Positions 25,774 through 35,452 of a stretch of 64,000 nt of DNA are shown piece by piece (positions within the stretch are counted from its first letter, which is position 1; the number at the start of each line of letters is the position of its first letter). Position numbers and translations under genes: made by a program. The notes under the pieces were generated by a model, which searched no databases, was not told where the DNA came from, and worked only from the letters and a program-made list of their open reading frames with translations. The DNA comes from UBA6170 sp942491385 (GTDB lineage Bacteria; Chloroflexota; Anaerolineae; Anaerolineales; Anaerolineaceae), in NCBI GenBank assembly GCA_942491385.1, contig CALOAF010000006.1, forward strand, positions 62,001-126,000, given 5' to 3'.

Positions 25774-25801
25774 ATTTGACGGGATGATCATCCCGTCAAA
25801 T
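25774..25801 (-). terminator. Terminator between convergent mce and MFS genes
   Basis: A perfect 28-base palindrome centred at 25787/25788 (arms begin ATTTGACGGGATGA) fills the gap. The run of eight A at its left edge becomes a T-run on the minus strand, so it mainly ends the MFS transcript; it can also fold in the mce mRNA. Confidence 0.88.
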
Positions 25802-25804
25802 CAA

Positions 25805-27106
25805 TCATGCAATATTGTTCGCGATCAGGATTTTCTCTTCCGCTACTGCGATTGCAATGCCATCTTTTTCTTTAACTTGCCATAAAAGCAAGCCGCCGAG
25901 AGCAAAAAAGATAATTAACGAAACGATGCTCAGGCGACTCCCGCCCATTAGTCGACTGACGACACCGAATAATAATGGCCCAACGGTCCCCGCAATTTTT
26001 TCACTAACGCTAAAAAAGCTGTAGAATTCTGCCGATTTTGATTTAGGCATCATACGTCCACACAAGGATCGGCTGAGCGCTTGACTACCCCCCTGAACAG
26101 TGGCTACTGCAAAACCCAAAAGCCAGAAATGGATTTCCTTATATAGGAAATACCCTCCAATAGCAATCAGCGTGTAGATAAAAATGCTGAGAAGAATGGA
26201 TCGTTTGGTGCCAATCTTTTTCGCTAACCATCCAAAGAGAAATGCAAATGGGATAGCCACAAATTGAACCATCAACAAGGTGCCGATGGTGGTTGTTGAT
26301 GAAAAACCCAATTCTGTGCCATAGATGGTTGCCATGAAAATTATGGTGCCAATACCATTGTTGTATAACCAAAAAGCGACAATAAACTTGGTCAATTCTT
26401 TATATTTTTTGATTTCTTTGAATGTTGACGCCAACCGACCAAAACTGGCTTTGACTGGATTTATACCTGCTTCAGCAGCCAAAATTCGGCGAGGAGGTTC
26501 TTTAACATTTCGCCAGAACGGAATGGTGAAAACTAACCACCAGACAGACACCGTTAAAAATGATAACCTGGTCATTAATTCAGTAAGATTATCCGGTGAA
26601 AACATGATCATAACCAGGTTGATCGCCAATAAAATTCCCCCACCTGCATATCCCATGGCATAACCTCGCGAAGAGACCTGATCAATTTCGTCTTCACGGG
26701 CAATATGCGGGAGAAGAGAGTCGTAGAAAACATTTGCCCCCGCAAATCCAATAGATCCAATTATATAGAATACGGATGCCAATAACCAATCCCCACTTTT
26801 CACCAAATAAAGCAATGCTGTTCCCGTTACACCCAGGACTACAAAAATGGTCATAAAGCGTTTCTTAGTCCCAGAAAAATCAGCCATTGCGCCTAAAATC
26901 GGGCCAATTAAAGCAACCAGAACCAATGCGATCGTTGTGGTGAAAGCCCAATTGGATGTAGCTTCATGGGGTTGAAGATTTTTTGAAGCGACAGTCGAGT
27001 AATAAACTGGTAATACAGCGGCTGCAATCGTCGTGGCAAATGTAGAATTCGCCCAATCATACATCGTCCAGGCTCGTATGGCACGTTTATGTTCTATTTC
27101 ATCCAT
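25805..27106 (-). CDS. UMF1/Atg22-type MFS transporter
   Basis: The 433-residue protein has about 12 transmembrane helices and begins RAIRAWTMYDWANSTFATTIAAAVLPVYY, the hallmark of the UMF1 (vacuole effluxer Atg22-like) family, with MADFSGTKKR in the cytoplasmic loop after the third helix and GGSQALSRSLCGRMMP in the second half. Substrates are unknown; amino-acid export is known for yeast Atg22. AAAGGATG precedes the ATG. The gene is divergent from uvrA. Confidence 0.85.
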   Translation of the reverse strand: MDEIEHKRAIRAWTMYDWANSTFATTIAAAVLPVYYSTVASKNLQPHEATSNWAFTTTIALVLVALIGPILGAMADFSGTKKRFMTIFVVLGVTGTALLYLVKSGDWLLASVFYIIGSIGFAGANVFYDSLLPHIAREDEIDQVSSRGYAMGYAGGGILLAINLVMIMFSPDNLTELMTRLSFLTVSVWWLVFTIPFWRNVKEPPRRILAAEAGINPVKASFGRLASTFKEIKKYKELTKFIVAFWLYNNGIGTIIFMATIYGTELGFSSTTTIGTLLMVQFVAIPFAFLFGWLAKKIGTKRSILLSIFIYTLIAIGGYFLYKEIHFWLLGFAVATVQGGSQALSRSLCGRMMPKSKSAEFYSFFSVSEKIAGTVGPLLFGVVSRLMGGSRLSIVSLIIFFALGGLLLWQVKEKDGIAIAVAEEKILIANNIA

Positions 27107-27250
27107 GTTTCACATCCTTTAATTGGAATATAAAAATGATTATACAAGTGTTTATTGTTAAGGATTAATAAAATGACAATGAGAATTTAGTTTGCTCATA
27201 CCTGTATCCATGTTGATCTATTTACAAATTTAAAATGATTTCAGATTGAT

Positions 27251-27306
27251 TGATATAATTATTAGTTGGCTGAAAAAAACTAATAATAAAACATTTGTGC
27301 TATAAT
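27251..27306 (+). promoter_or_regulatory. Tandem extended -10 elements and an inverted repeat upstream of uvrA
   Basis: TGATATAAT (27251-27259) and TGCTATAAT (27298-27306) are both extended -10 boxes with consensus hexamers. Between them ATTAGTT (27261-27267) and AACTAAT (27278-27284) form 7-base inverted arms 10 bases apart, a possible operator. No good -35 boxes are seen. Confidence 0.5.
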
Positions 27307-27336
27307 AAAAGCACTATTTTGTTCAGGTAGGGTCCT

Positions 27337-30249
27337 ATGAATTCAATTCGCGTTGTTGGTGCTCGCGAGCATAATCTCAAAAATATTACCGTAGAAATTC
27401 CAAGAGATAAATTGGTTGTCATTACAGGATTATCTGGGTCTGGAAAGAGCTCCCTGGCATTTGATACTATTTTTGCTGAAGGGCAGAGAAGATACGTGGA
27501 GTCCCTCTCTGCTTATGCGCGACAATTTTTAGGCCAGATGGATAAACCGGATGTTGATGCAATCGAAGGTTTGTCTCCAGCCGTATCAATTGATCAAAAA
27601 GCTACATCAAGGAATCCCAGATCAACTGTTGGCACAGTCACTGAAACGTATGATTACTTCAGATTATTATTTGCCCGCGTAGGCATTCCACATTGTCATA
27701 TTTGTGGACGCGAAGTTTCGCGGCAGAGTGCCCAGGAAATTGTGGATGCCATTCTAAGATTACCTGACGATTCCCGATTAATAATTCTTGCCCCGATCGT
27801 CCGCGGACGGAAAGGAACTTACCAGGCAGTTTTTGATGAAATCCGCAAAGCCGGATTTGTTCGTGTGAGGGTTGATGGTGTGATTTATAATCTTGACGAT
27901 GATATCAAGATGGATCGATACAAAATCCATACCATCGAAGCCGTTGTAGACCGTTTGGTAATTGGTAAATATGAGAACGAAGAAGATACACAATCAGCCT
28001 TAACACGCCTGACAGATTCTGTTGAAACAGCCCTCAAAGTCGGTGAAGGACATGTCACCATTCAGAATATCTCTATGGAACCGAATGAAGACTATTTTTA
28101 CTCGGAGCAATTGGCCTGCCCAGAACATGGCAGCATTATCCCAGAGATTGAACCGCGAACTTTTTCATTCAATACGCCCCACGGCGCCTGTCAGGATTGT
28201 CAGGGTTTAGGCACGAAGATGGAAATTGATCCGGATTTATTGATGCCTAACAAAAATTTATCCCTTGAGCAAGGTGCTATAACCGCTTTGGAATGGTCTA
28301 AACCCAAAGACCAGGGTGGGTATTATTGGGCAATGTTGAAAGCAATGGCTGACGCTTATGGATTAAATTTAGATGCTCCTGTAAATACTTTAACCCCGGA
28401 CCAGATGAACCTGGTTTTATATGGAACCAATGGCGATTTGTTTACTATTAATATGGTAGGTAAAAATGATCGGTCGGTCACTTACCAGGCACCATTTGAA
28501 GGAGTGATCAACAATCTGCAAAGAAGGTTTAAAGAAACTAATTCTAACTACATTCGTGAGAAAATCGGCGGTTGGATGGGCGACCGTCCCTGTCCGAGTT
28601 GTAAGGGTGCCCGATTAAGAAAAGAAGCATTAGCCATAACGATTGACCAAAAAAATATTGTGGAAGCTACCGATTGGCATATTTTGAAGTTATTGCAGTG
28701 GGTTAATTACCTCGCAGAGGAAAAATCTCCCTTATCTAATAAAGAAAAGATTATTGCTTCCAGAATCCTGAAAGAAATCCAATCTCGATTGGGTTTTCTG
28801 GTCGATGTTGGCCTGGATTACCTTACCTTAGGAAGATCTGCCGTCACTTTGTCTGGTGGCGAGGCTCAACGCATCCGCCTGGCAACGCAGATTGGCTCAA
28901 AACTGATGGGTGTTCTTTATGTTTTAGATGAACCTTCGATTGGTTTGCACCCCAGAGATAATAGCCGACTACTGCGTACACTTGAAAATTTAAGAGATCA
29001 GGGAAATACCGTTTTGGTAGTCGAGCATGATGACGATACGATTCGTTCTGCTGATTGGATCGTTGACCTGGGTCCAGGAGCTGGTGAGCATGGTGGCGAA
29101 ATTGTTGCTGAGGGAACTGTTAAAGATATTCTGAAATCAAAAAAATCAATCACAGGCGCTTATTTATCCGGTAAAAAACAGGTGCCTTTACCTTCTTTCA
29201 GGAGAAAAGGGAATGGGGAGGTTCTCACCATTCACGGCGCATGTGAAAACAACCTGAAGAACTTGGAAGTAGCCATTAGATTGGGAAAATTAGTATGTAT
29301 CACTGGTGTGTCAGGATCTGGGAAGTCAACTTTAATGGTTGATATTCTATATCATGCTCTTGCAAAAGAAATCATGGGAGCACGAACCCAGCCTGGGGAT
29401 TATGACCGGATCGAGGGCGTTGAGTTCATTGACAAAATTATCAATATTGACCAATCACCAATCGGTCGAACACCGCGGTCTAATCCTGGTACTTACACCA
29501 GTTTATTTGACGATATCAGAAAACTGTTCGCTGAATTGCCAGAAAGTAAGATGCGGGGTTACAAGGCCAGTCGCTTTTCATTTAATGTTCATGGCGGCCG
29601 TTGTGAAGCCTGTCAGGGGCAGGGGCAATTAAGAATCGAGATGCAATTTTTACCTGATGTCTATGTGCCTTGTGATGTGTGTCATGGCCAACGGTTTAAT
29701 CGGGAGACTTTGCAGGTGAAATTCAAAGGCAACAGCATTTCTGATGTGCTGGATACGACCATTGAGGGTGGATTAGGTTTATTTACAGCTTTTCCTTCCA
29801 TTGTCAATAAATTGCAAACTTTATCCGATGTTGGCCTGGGTTATGTCAAAATCGGTCAGCCGGCCCCCACGCTTTCCGGGGGTGAGGCGCAACGGGTGAA
29901 ATTAGCAAAAGAACTTTCCAGGAGATCAACCGGAAAAACGCTATATGTGCTGGATGAACCTTCGGTGGGATTGCACGCTGCGGACGTTCACAAATTAATA
30001 GAAGTGCTCCAACGTCTGGTGGAGGGCGGAAATACAGTGTTAATCATTGAACACAATTTGGATATCATAAAAATTGCTGATCATATTATCGATCTGGGGC
30101 CTGAAGGAGGCGATCGAGGGGGTTTCTTACTCGCAAGTGGTACTCCGGAAGAGATTTGCAAAATCAATGATTCATATACAGGTCAATTTTTGAAGAAATA
30201 TCTGAAGAAACATCATCCACAGTCCAAACCTATTCCCGGCAGTTATTAG
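27337..30249 (+). CDS. uvrA: Excinuclease ABC subunit A
   Basis: The 970-residue protein has the complete UvrA layout: first ATPase with GLSGSGKSSLAFDT near residue 31, zinc module CHICGREVS, signature LSGGEAQRIRLATQIGS, DEPSIGLHPRDN; second ATPase with GVSGSGKSTLMVDIL, a CEACQGQG / CDVCHG zinc finger, LSGGEAQRVKLAKELS and DEPSVGLHAADV. It detects bulky DNA lesions with UvrB for nucleotide excision repair. It stands alone in sequence; uvrB is not nearby. The ribosome site is AGGTAGGG. Confidence 0.98.
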   Translation: MNSIRVVGAREHNLKNITVEIPRDKLVVITGLSGSGKSSLAFDTIFAEGQRRYVESLSAYARQFLGQMDKPDVDAIEGLSPAVSIDQKATSRNPRSTVGTVTETYDYFRLLFARVGIPHCHICGREVSRQSAQEIVDAILRLPDDSRLIILAPIVRGRKGTYQAVFDEIRKAGFVRVRVDGVIYNLDDDIKMDRYKIHTIEAVVDRLVIGKYENEEDTQSALTRLTDSVETALKVGEGHVTIQNISMEPNEDYFYSEQLACPEHGSIIPEIEPRTFSFNTPHGACQDCQGLGTKMEIDPDLLMPNKNLSLEQGAITALEWSKPKDQGGYYWAMLKAMADAYGLNLDAPVNTLTPDQMNLVLYGTNGDLFTINMVGKNDRSVTYQAPFEGVINNLQRRFKETNSNYIREKIGGWMGDRPCPSCKGARLRKEALAITIDQKNIVEATDWHILKLLQWVNYLAEEKSPLSNKEKIIASRILKEIQSRLGFLVDVGLDYLTLGRSAVTLSGGEAQRIRLATQIGSKLMGVLYVLDEPSIGLHPRDNSRLLRTLENLRDQGNTVLVVEHDDDTIRSADWIVDLGPGAGEHGGEIVAEGTVKDILKSKKSITGAYLSGKKQVPLPSFRRKGNGEVLTIHGACENNLKNLEVAIRLGKLVCITGVSGSGKSTLMVDILYHALAKEIMGARTQPGDYDRIEGVEFIDKIINIDQSPIGRTPRSNPGTYTSLFDDIRKLFAELPESKMRGYKASRFSFNVHGGRCEACQGQGQLRIEMQFLPDVYVPCDVCHGQRFNRETLQVKFKGNSISDVLDTTIEGGLGLFTAFPSIVNKLQTLSDVGLGYVKIGQPAPTLSGGEAQRVKLAKELSRRSTGKTLYVLDEPSVGLHAADVHKLIEVLQRLVEGGNTVLIIEHNLDIIKIADHIIDLGPEGGDRGGFLLASGTPEEICKINDSYTGQFLKKYLKKHHPQSKPIPGSY

Positions 30250-30278
30250 GTTTTATTTGGCGAACAAAGGAGTTAACA

Positions 30279-31163
30279 ATGCAATATAATCTTGATCAAA
30301 AAACGATCATCATTACTGGCGCAAATTCGGGAATAGGCAAAGCTGCAGCAATCCAATTGGCAAGTTTGGGGGCAACTGTGATCATGGCATGCCGATCTGC
30401 AGAGCGAGGTGCTGTGGCCTTGGAAGAGGTAAAAATGGCAGCGCAAAGTGAAAAAGTGGAATTGATGCAAGTGGATATGTCTTCATTACCTTCAATTCAC
30501 AAGTTTGTTGAAAATTTTGCGCTGAAACACATGTCTCTTGATGTTCTCATACATAACGCGGCCAATTTTGATCATACCTTAAAGAATCCAACCCTGACCA
30601 AAGATGGGATTGAAACGATATTCGCCACCAACCATATAGGCATCTTTTTAATGACAAATTTGTTACTCGATACACTTAAAGCCAGTGCCCCTAGTCGAAT
30701 CATAACGGTGGCTTCGAAGGGATTAATGACCTACCCTTTTCTAGATATTGAATTCAATAATTTAAACGGAGAGAAAAAATTCAATACTCAGCATGCTTAT
30801 TACCATTCGAAGCAAGCTCAGGTGATGTTTACATACGATTTAGCCGAGCGACTACAAGGAAGTGGTGTATCAGTTAATTGTGTGCGAGTGACCAATGTGG
30901 CTATCCCCGATGAACGATTAACTCATCTCCCCTCCATGCTTAGAAAAATCTATCACATCAAGCGAAAGATGTCGATCACTCCAGAACGCCAGGCAGAAAC
31001 TTATGTGTATCTTGCGGCTGATCCTAAAGTGCAAAATATTAGTGGGGGTTATTGGGATGAAAATAACAAGCAGGTACGATCAAACCAAAATTCTTATAAT
31101 CGAGAGACCTGGAAACGACTATGGCATGAAAGTGAACGTCTGGCGGGGATGAGGAAATCCTGA
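30279..31163 (+). CDS. Short-chain dehydrogenase/reductase
   Basis: The 294-residue Rossmann protein has TGANSGIG (cofactor binding), NAAN in the place of NNAG, catalytic Ser in TVASKG and the YYHSK active-site motif. The closest group is the retinol-dehydrogenase/WW-oxidoreductase-like SDRs; the substrate cannot be assigned. Position 15 onward lacks an acidic residue after beta-2 and has CRS, which suggests NADP. It follows uvrA by 29 bases with AAAGGAG before its ATG, perhaps read from the uvrA transcript. Confidence 0.8.
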   Translation: MQYNLDQKTIIITGANSGIGKAAAIQLASLGATVIMACRSAERGAVALEEVKMAAQSEKVELMQVDMSSLPSIHKFVENFALKHMSLDVLIHNAANFDHTLKNPTLTKDGIETIFATNHIGIFLMTNLLLDTLKASAPSRIITVASKGLMTYPFLDIEFNNLNGEKKFNTQHAYYHSKQAQVMFTYDLAERLQGSGVSVNCVRVTNVAIPDERLTHLPSMLRKIYHIKRKMSITPERQAETYVYLAADPKVQNISGGYWDENNKQVRSNQNSYNRETWKRLWHESERLAGMRKS

Positions 31164-31186
31164 TTGAGTTTTCGGCGGTAAGTTAG

Positions 31187-31216
31187 TTGGATTGTTTATC
31201 CTTTCGTATGTATAAT
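31187..31216 (+). promoter_or_regulatory. Promoter of folD
   Basis: TTGGAT (31187-31192), 18-base spacer, consensus TATAAT (31211-31216), 37 bases before the ATG. Confidence 0.55.
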
Positions 31217-31252
31217 TTATAAAGTGGGAAAATTTCTTTGGAGGTTTATCGT

Positions 31253-32134
31253 ATGACAGCTAAAATTTTGGATGGAAAAGCAATTGCAGAAAATGTAAGA
31301 CTTGAAGTAAAAGAACAAGTTTCGAAGCGTGTGGCAGAAGGCAAAGTAGTGCCTGGATTAGCAACCGTTTTGGTAGGCGAAAATCCTGCCTCACAGGTAT
31401 ATGTACGTTCAAAACACAAAGCGTGTCAGGAAGCTGGCATTAATTCATTTGGTCACCTACTTCCAGCGGACGCGTCACAGCAGGAAGTGGAAGCGTTGGT
31501 AAAGAAATTGAATGATGATCCGACTGTGCATGGTATTCTCGTGCAATTACCTTTACCATCAGGATTGGATGAAGAGCGCGTATTAAATATGGTTAGTATT
31601 GAGAAAGATGTAGACGGTTTTCATCCATTAAATATTGGCAGATTGGCTCAAAAAGGTCGTGATCCACTTTTCATTCCTTGTACTCCAGCTGGAACCATTT
31701 ACCTGATTGAACAGGTTGTTCCAAAAATTGAAGGTCAGAATGCTGTAGTGTTGGGCAGGTCTAATATAGTAGGTATGCCAGTTGCCTTATTATTGGTAAG
31801 AGCCAATGCAACCGTGACAATTTGCCACTCCCGCACGAAAGACTTACCAGGTGTCGTCCGTCAGGCAGATATACTTGTAGCAGCGGTAGGTCGCCCTGAA
31901 ATGGTAAAGAAAGAATGGGTAAAACCTGGCGCGGTTGTCATTGATGTTGGTGTGAATCGAGTTGATGATCCAACAGCAAAACGTGGTTACAAATTGGTCG
32001 GTGATGTGGCTTTCGATGAGGTTTCAGAGGTCGCTGGAGTAATCACTCCAGTTCCCGGCGGTGTTGGACCCATGACGATCGCCATGTTGATGAAAAACAC
32101 TTTGAGGGCTGCAGAAATTGCTGACTTAAAATAA
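31253..32134 (+). CDS. folD: Methylene-THF dehydrogenase / methenyl-THF cyclohydrolase FolD
   Basis: The 293-residue protein carries family signatures: YVRSKHKACQEAG with the catalytic Lys, VQLPLP, EKDVDGFHPLNIG, PCTPAGT, VLGRSNIVGMP and PGGVGPMT. It interconverts methylene-, methenyl- and formyl-THF and so links FTCD, MetF and purine metabolism. The start is ATG 31253 with GGAGG 8 bases ahead; a TTG at 31238 overlaps that ribosome site and is rejected. It sits just before the purine block but has its own promoter. Confidence 0.96.
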   Translation: MTAKILDGKAIAENVRLEVKEQVSKRVAEGKVVPGLATVLVGENPASQVYVRSKHKACQEAGINSFGHLLPADASQQEVEALVKKLNDDPTVHGILVQLPLPSGLDEERVLNMVSIEKDVDGFHPLNIGRLAQKGRDPLFIPCTPAGTIYLIEQVVPKIEGQNAVVLGRSNIVGMPVALLLVRANATVTICHSRTKDLPGVVRQADILVAAVGRPEMVKKEWVKPGAVVIDVGVNRVDDPTAKRGYKLVGDVAFDEVSEVAGVITPVPGGVGPMTIAMLMKNTLRAAEIADLK

Positions 32135-32144
32135 CAAATTGATG

Positions 32145-32155
32145 TTGTCTGACAA
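32145..32155. promoter_or_regulatory. GntR-type operator 1 (TTGTCTGACAA)
   Basis: A perfect palindrome TTGTC-T-GACAA directly abuts the -35 box of the next promoter. The same pattern recurs at 32201 and 44709. HutC/FadR-type GntR regulators bind sites of this general form, and one is encoded at 35453. Confidence 0.65.
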
Positions 32156-32184
32156 TTGACTTTTGGTTTGATTCTTGCTAAACT
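32156..32184 (+). promoter_or_regulatory. Promoter of the purine-catabolism block
   Basis: TTGACT (32156-32161), 17-base spacer ending in TGC, then TAAACT (32179-32184), an extended -10 arrangement. It is bracketed by operators 1 and 2, which fits repression. Confidence 0.6.
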
Positions 32185-32200
32185 CTGGATAGTTGTGTAG

Positions 32201-32211
32201 TTGTCTAACAA
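32201..32211. promoter_or_regulatory. GntR-type operator 2 (TTGTCTAACAA)
   Basis: One mismatch from the palindrome of operator 1. It lies just downstream of the predicted transcription start (about 32191) and ahead of the ATG at 32238; 56 bases separate the two operator centres. Confidence 0.58.
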
Positions 32212-32237
32212 ATACAAGAGATCAGAGTAATCAAAAA

Positions 32238-33626
32238 ATGAAGAATCAAACCATCTTAATAAAGAATGCAACTTTGCTGGTAACTATGGATGGCCACCGC
32301 CGCGAGATTCGTGATGGTGGCCTTTTTGCTCGTAATGGATTTATTGAACAAATTGGCATTTTACAGGATCTACCGGAGACAGCTGATCAAGTATTGGACT
32401 TGAGTGGGCATATCGTCCTTCCAGGTCTGGTAAACACGCATCATCATTTTTATCAAACATTAACCAGAGCGGTTCCTGCTGCCCAGGATGCGAATCTGTT
32501 TCACTGGTTAAAAACACTCTATCCAATCTGGGCGAAAATGACACCGGAGGATATACGGATCTCCACGCAAACCGCGTTGGCGGAATTGGCACTCTCAGGA
32601 TGTACTACAGCTTCGGATCATTTGTATCTCTTTCCAAATGGCTCAAAATTGGACGATGAGATAGATGCAGCGTCTACGGTTGGGTTACGTTTGCATGCTT
32701 CCCGCGGCTCAATGAGTTTGGGTGAGAGTCAGGGAGGATTACCTCCGGATTCGGTGGTGGATGGTGAAGAATTTATTTTAAATGATTCTCAACGATTGAT
32801 TCAACGTTATCATGATCCCAAACCAGGATCAATGGTTCAAATCGTTTTGGCACCTTGTTCGCCCTTCAGTGTTACCGGTGAGCTTATGGTTCAATCGGCG
32901 AAATTAGCCAGAGAATACGGGGTGCAATTACACACTCATCTGGCTGAAACGCAGGATGAAGAAGTCTTTTGCCTCGAAAAATTTGGTTATCGACCTTTGG
33001 GTTATATGCAATCCCTGAATTGGGTAGGAAATGATGTCTGGTTTGCCCATTCAGTGCATATCAACCAGGAAGAAATTCAAGTTTACGCACAAGAGGGGTG
33101 TGGTGTCGCTCATTGTCCGAGTTCCAATATGCGCCTGGGATCCGGAGCTGCTCCGATAACTGATTATTTGCAGGCTGGGGTTAAGGTGGGGTTGGGGGTT
33201 GATGGATCAGCTAGCAACGATGGCTCTCATTTATTGGCAGAGGCACGTCAGGCTATGTTGTTGGCGAGATTGAGAGCTGGATTGATGGGTGCTTCTCTTT
33301 CTAATGATGAGACAGCCAGGTTATTTACTGCACGGCAATCATTGGAAATAGCAACCACAGGTGGTGCTGCAGTTCTTGGCAGGCAGGATATCGGGTCACT
33401 AGAAGTAGGCAAGTGCGCAGATTTTATTGCTATTGATCTGAACCGACTGGAATATGCCGGAGCGTTACATGATCCTGTGGCTGCGTTAGTATTCTGTCAA
33501 CCAGGAAATGTTGATTTGAATGTTGTTCATGGAAAAATCGTTGTACAAGATCAACACTTAGTCAACATAGATTTGCCTGAATTGGTCGCAAAACACAATC
33601 GAGCTGCATCCAGATTATTGTCCTAA
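32238..33626 (+). CDS. Amidohydrolase: 8-oxoguanine / guanine-type aminohydrolase (SsnA-like)
   Basis: The 462-residue amidohydrolase has GLVNTHHHFYQTLTRA (metal HxH), HTHLAET, a His in WFAHSVHI, CPSSNMRLGSG and the catalytic Asp in GLGVDGSASND. The combination resembles 8-oxoguanine deaminase and SsnA/atrazine-chlorohydrolase-like enzymes that deaminate purine bases. The open frame reaches 32193, but operator 2 and the transcription start lie in that stretch, so ATG 32238 is chosen. It heads a + strand block of purine genes. Substrate choice among guanine, 8-oxoguanine and related bases is open. Confidence 0.83.
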   Translation: MKNQTILIKNATLLVTMDGHRREIRDGGLFARNGFIEQIGILQDLPETADQVLDLSGHIVLPGLVNTHHHFYQTLTRAVPAAQDANLFHWLKTLYPIWAKMTPEDIRISTQTALAELALSGCTTASDHLYLFPNGSKLDDEIDAASTVGLRLHASRGSMSLGESQGGLPPDSVVDGEEFILNDSQRLIQRYHDPKPGSMVQIVLAPCSPFSVTGELMVQSAKLAREYGVQLHTHLAETQDEEVFCLEKFGYRPLGYMQSLNWVGNDVWFAHSVHINQEEIQVYAQEGCGVAHCPSSNMRLGSGAAPITDYLQAGVKVGLGVDGSASNDGSHLLAEARQAMLLARLRAGLMGASLSNDETARLFTARQSLEIATTGGAAVLGRQDIGSLEVGKCADFIAIDLNRLEYAGALHDPVAALVFCQPGNVDLNVVHGKIVVQDQHLVNIDLPELVAKHNRAASRLLS

Positions 33627-33648
33627 TAATCGAGTAGAAAGGTCACGT

Positions 33649-35439
33649 ATGAATTCATTCAAGAAGAAGGATAGCAAGAAACTGGTTGATGTCGCCATGG
33701 GAAGAGTTCCCGCCTCGCTCGTTATCAAAAACGGGAGATGGGTTTGTGTACAAACTGGTGAAATCATTGGCAACACTGATGTAGCTATTTCAGATCAACG
33801 AATAGCGTTTGTTGGTGACAATGCAGATCACTGTATTGGGGATAATACGAAGGTTGTTGACGCACAGAACAAATATCTTGTTCCGGGATTGATCGATGCC
33901 CACATGCATATTGAATCTGGCATGTTAACCGTGACAGAATTTGTGCGGGCAGTGCTTCCGAAAGGTACGACGACGATGATGGTAGATCCCCATGAGATTG
34001 CCAATGTGTTTGGGCTTAAGGGAGTTCGTTTAATGGTGGATGAAGCCTTAAAACAACCCAACCACGTATTTGTTCAGGTTCCTTCCTGTGTTCCCTCCGC
34101 ACCGGGCTTTGAGACCCCAGGGGCTTCTATTTCACCGGATGATGTGGCAGAAGCAATGAAATGGGAGGGTATTATTGGGTTAGGGGAGATGATGAATTTC
34201 CCGGCAGTTGCAAATAATGATGAAAAATTGCATGCTGAAATGGATATAACGCGAACAGCTGGAAAAGTGATTGGTGGGCATTACGCCTCGCCGGATTTAG
34301 GATTGCCATTCTCCGGATATGTAGCTGGAGGTGCTCAAGACGATCACGAAGGGACACGAACGATTGATGCCATCACCAGAGCACGTCAGGGAATGAAAGT
34401 GATGATGCGTTTTGGCTCAGCCTGGCATGATGTTGAAGAGCAGGTAAAAGCAATCAGTGAAAATGGGATTGAGCCACGCAATTTCATTTTATGTACCGAT
34501 GATTCCCACTCAGCTACATTGGTTGAAGATGGGCATATGGATCGGGTACTTCGTCATACAATTGGCCTGGGTGTAGATCCAATGTTGGCTATCCAAATGG
34601 CTACGATCAACACCTCGACTTATTTTGGTCTGGATTCCGAAATTGGGCAAATTGCACCCGGAAGATATGCCGACATTCTACTCGTCTCTGATCTTGAACA
34701 TTTTCAACCTGAGTTGGTGATTGCTAAAGGATCAGTAGTTGCCAAAAATGGCGAAAACCTGATCAATTTTCCTAAGATCAACTATCCAGATTGGGTAACC
34801 CAATCTGTCAACATTGAGATACCTGTTCGACCAGAAATTTTTAATATTAAAACTGCCAAAGAAGGAACAGCGCGGGTAAATGTTATCGGAGTAATTGAGA
34901 ATCAAGCACCCACAAAACACATGGAAATGCTTTTACCTATTCAGAATGGGGTTCTTTTATTAGATCCAAACAAGGATATTGCCAAATTAGCTGTGGTTGA
35001 ACGTCACACAAGATCTGGTTCAGTTTCAAACGGATTCGTTGCCGGGTTTGGTTTCAAAGGCAAATGTGCAATAGCGACGACAGTAGCACATGATGCTCAC
35101 CAATTAATAGTTACCGGTACAGACGAGAAAAACATGGCGTTGGCAGTTGACCGTTTGGTGGAAATTGGTGGTGGGCAGGTTGTGATTAAAGATGGAGAGA
35201 TTATTGGTGAAGTTTCTTTACCGATTGCGGGCCTAATGTCAAATCAACATGCCAATTCTGTTTCCCAAAATGCTTCCTCAGTTTTACGTGGATTTGAACA
35301 ATGTGGTTGTAAGTTAAACAATCCAAATATGCAATTAAGTTTGTTGGGGCTGGTCGTAATTCCTGAATTGAGGTTATCTGATAGGGGCCTAGTAGATGTT
35401 ACCAATTTCCGATTTATACCGGTCATTGTCGAAGATTAA
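33649..35439 (+). CDS. ade: Adenine deaminase
   Basis: The 596-residue protein matches bacterial adenine deaminase: PGLIDAHMHIESGMLTVTEF (metal His residues), DPHEIANVFG, SCVPSAPGFETPGA, GEMMNFP, DDHEG, CTDDSHS and a C-terminal domain with RHTRSGSVSNGFVAGFG. It converts adenine to hypoxanthine plus ammonia using a binuclear metal centre. It is 22 bases after the deaminase gene and 13 bases before the GntR gene, so it is part of the operon. The length is normal. Confidence 0.95.
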   Translation: MNSFKKKDSKKLVDVAMGRVPASLVIKNGRWVCVQTGEIIGNTDVAISDQRIAFVGDNADHCIGDNTKVVDAQNKYLVPGLIDAHMHIESGMLTVTEFVRAVLPKGTTTMMVDPHEIANVFGLKGVRLMVDEALKQPNHVFVQVPSCVPSAPGFETPGASISPDDVAEAMKWEGIIGLGEMMNFPAVANNDEKLHAEMDITRTAGKVIGGHYASPDLGLPFSGYVAGGAQDDHEGTRTIDAITRARQGMKVMMRFGSAWHDVEEQVKAISENGIEPRNFILCTDDSHSATLVEDGHMDRVLRHTIGLGVDPMLAIQMATINTSTYFGLDSEIGQIAPGRYADILLVSDLEHFQPELVIAKGSVVAKNGENLINFPKINYPDWVTQSVNIEIPVRPEIFNIKTAKEGTARVNVIGVIENQAPTKHMEMLLPIQNGVLLLDPNKDIAKLAVVERHTRSGSVSNGFVAGFGFKGKCAIATTVAHDAHQLIVTGTDEKNMALAVDRLVEIGGGQVVIKDGEIIGEVSLPIAGLMSNQHANSVSQNASSVLRGFEQCGCKLNNPNMQLSLLGLVVIPELRLSDRGLVDVTNFRFIPVIVED

Positions 35440-35452
35440 AAGGAGTTATTGA

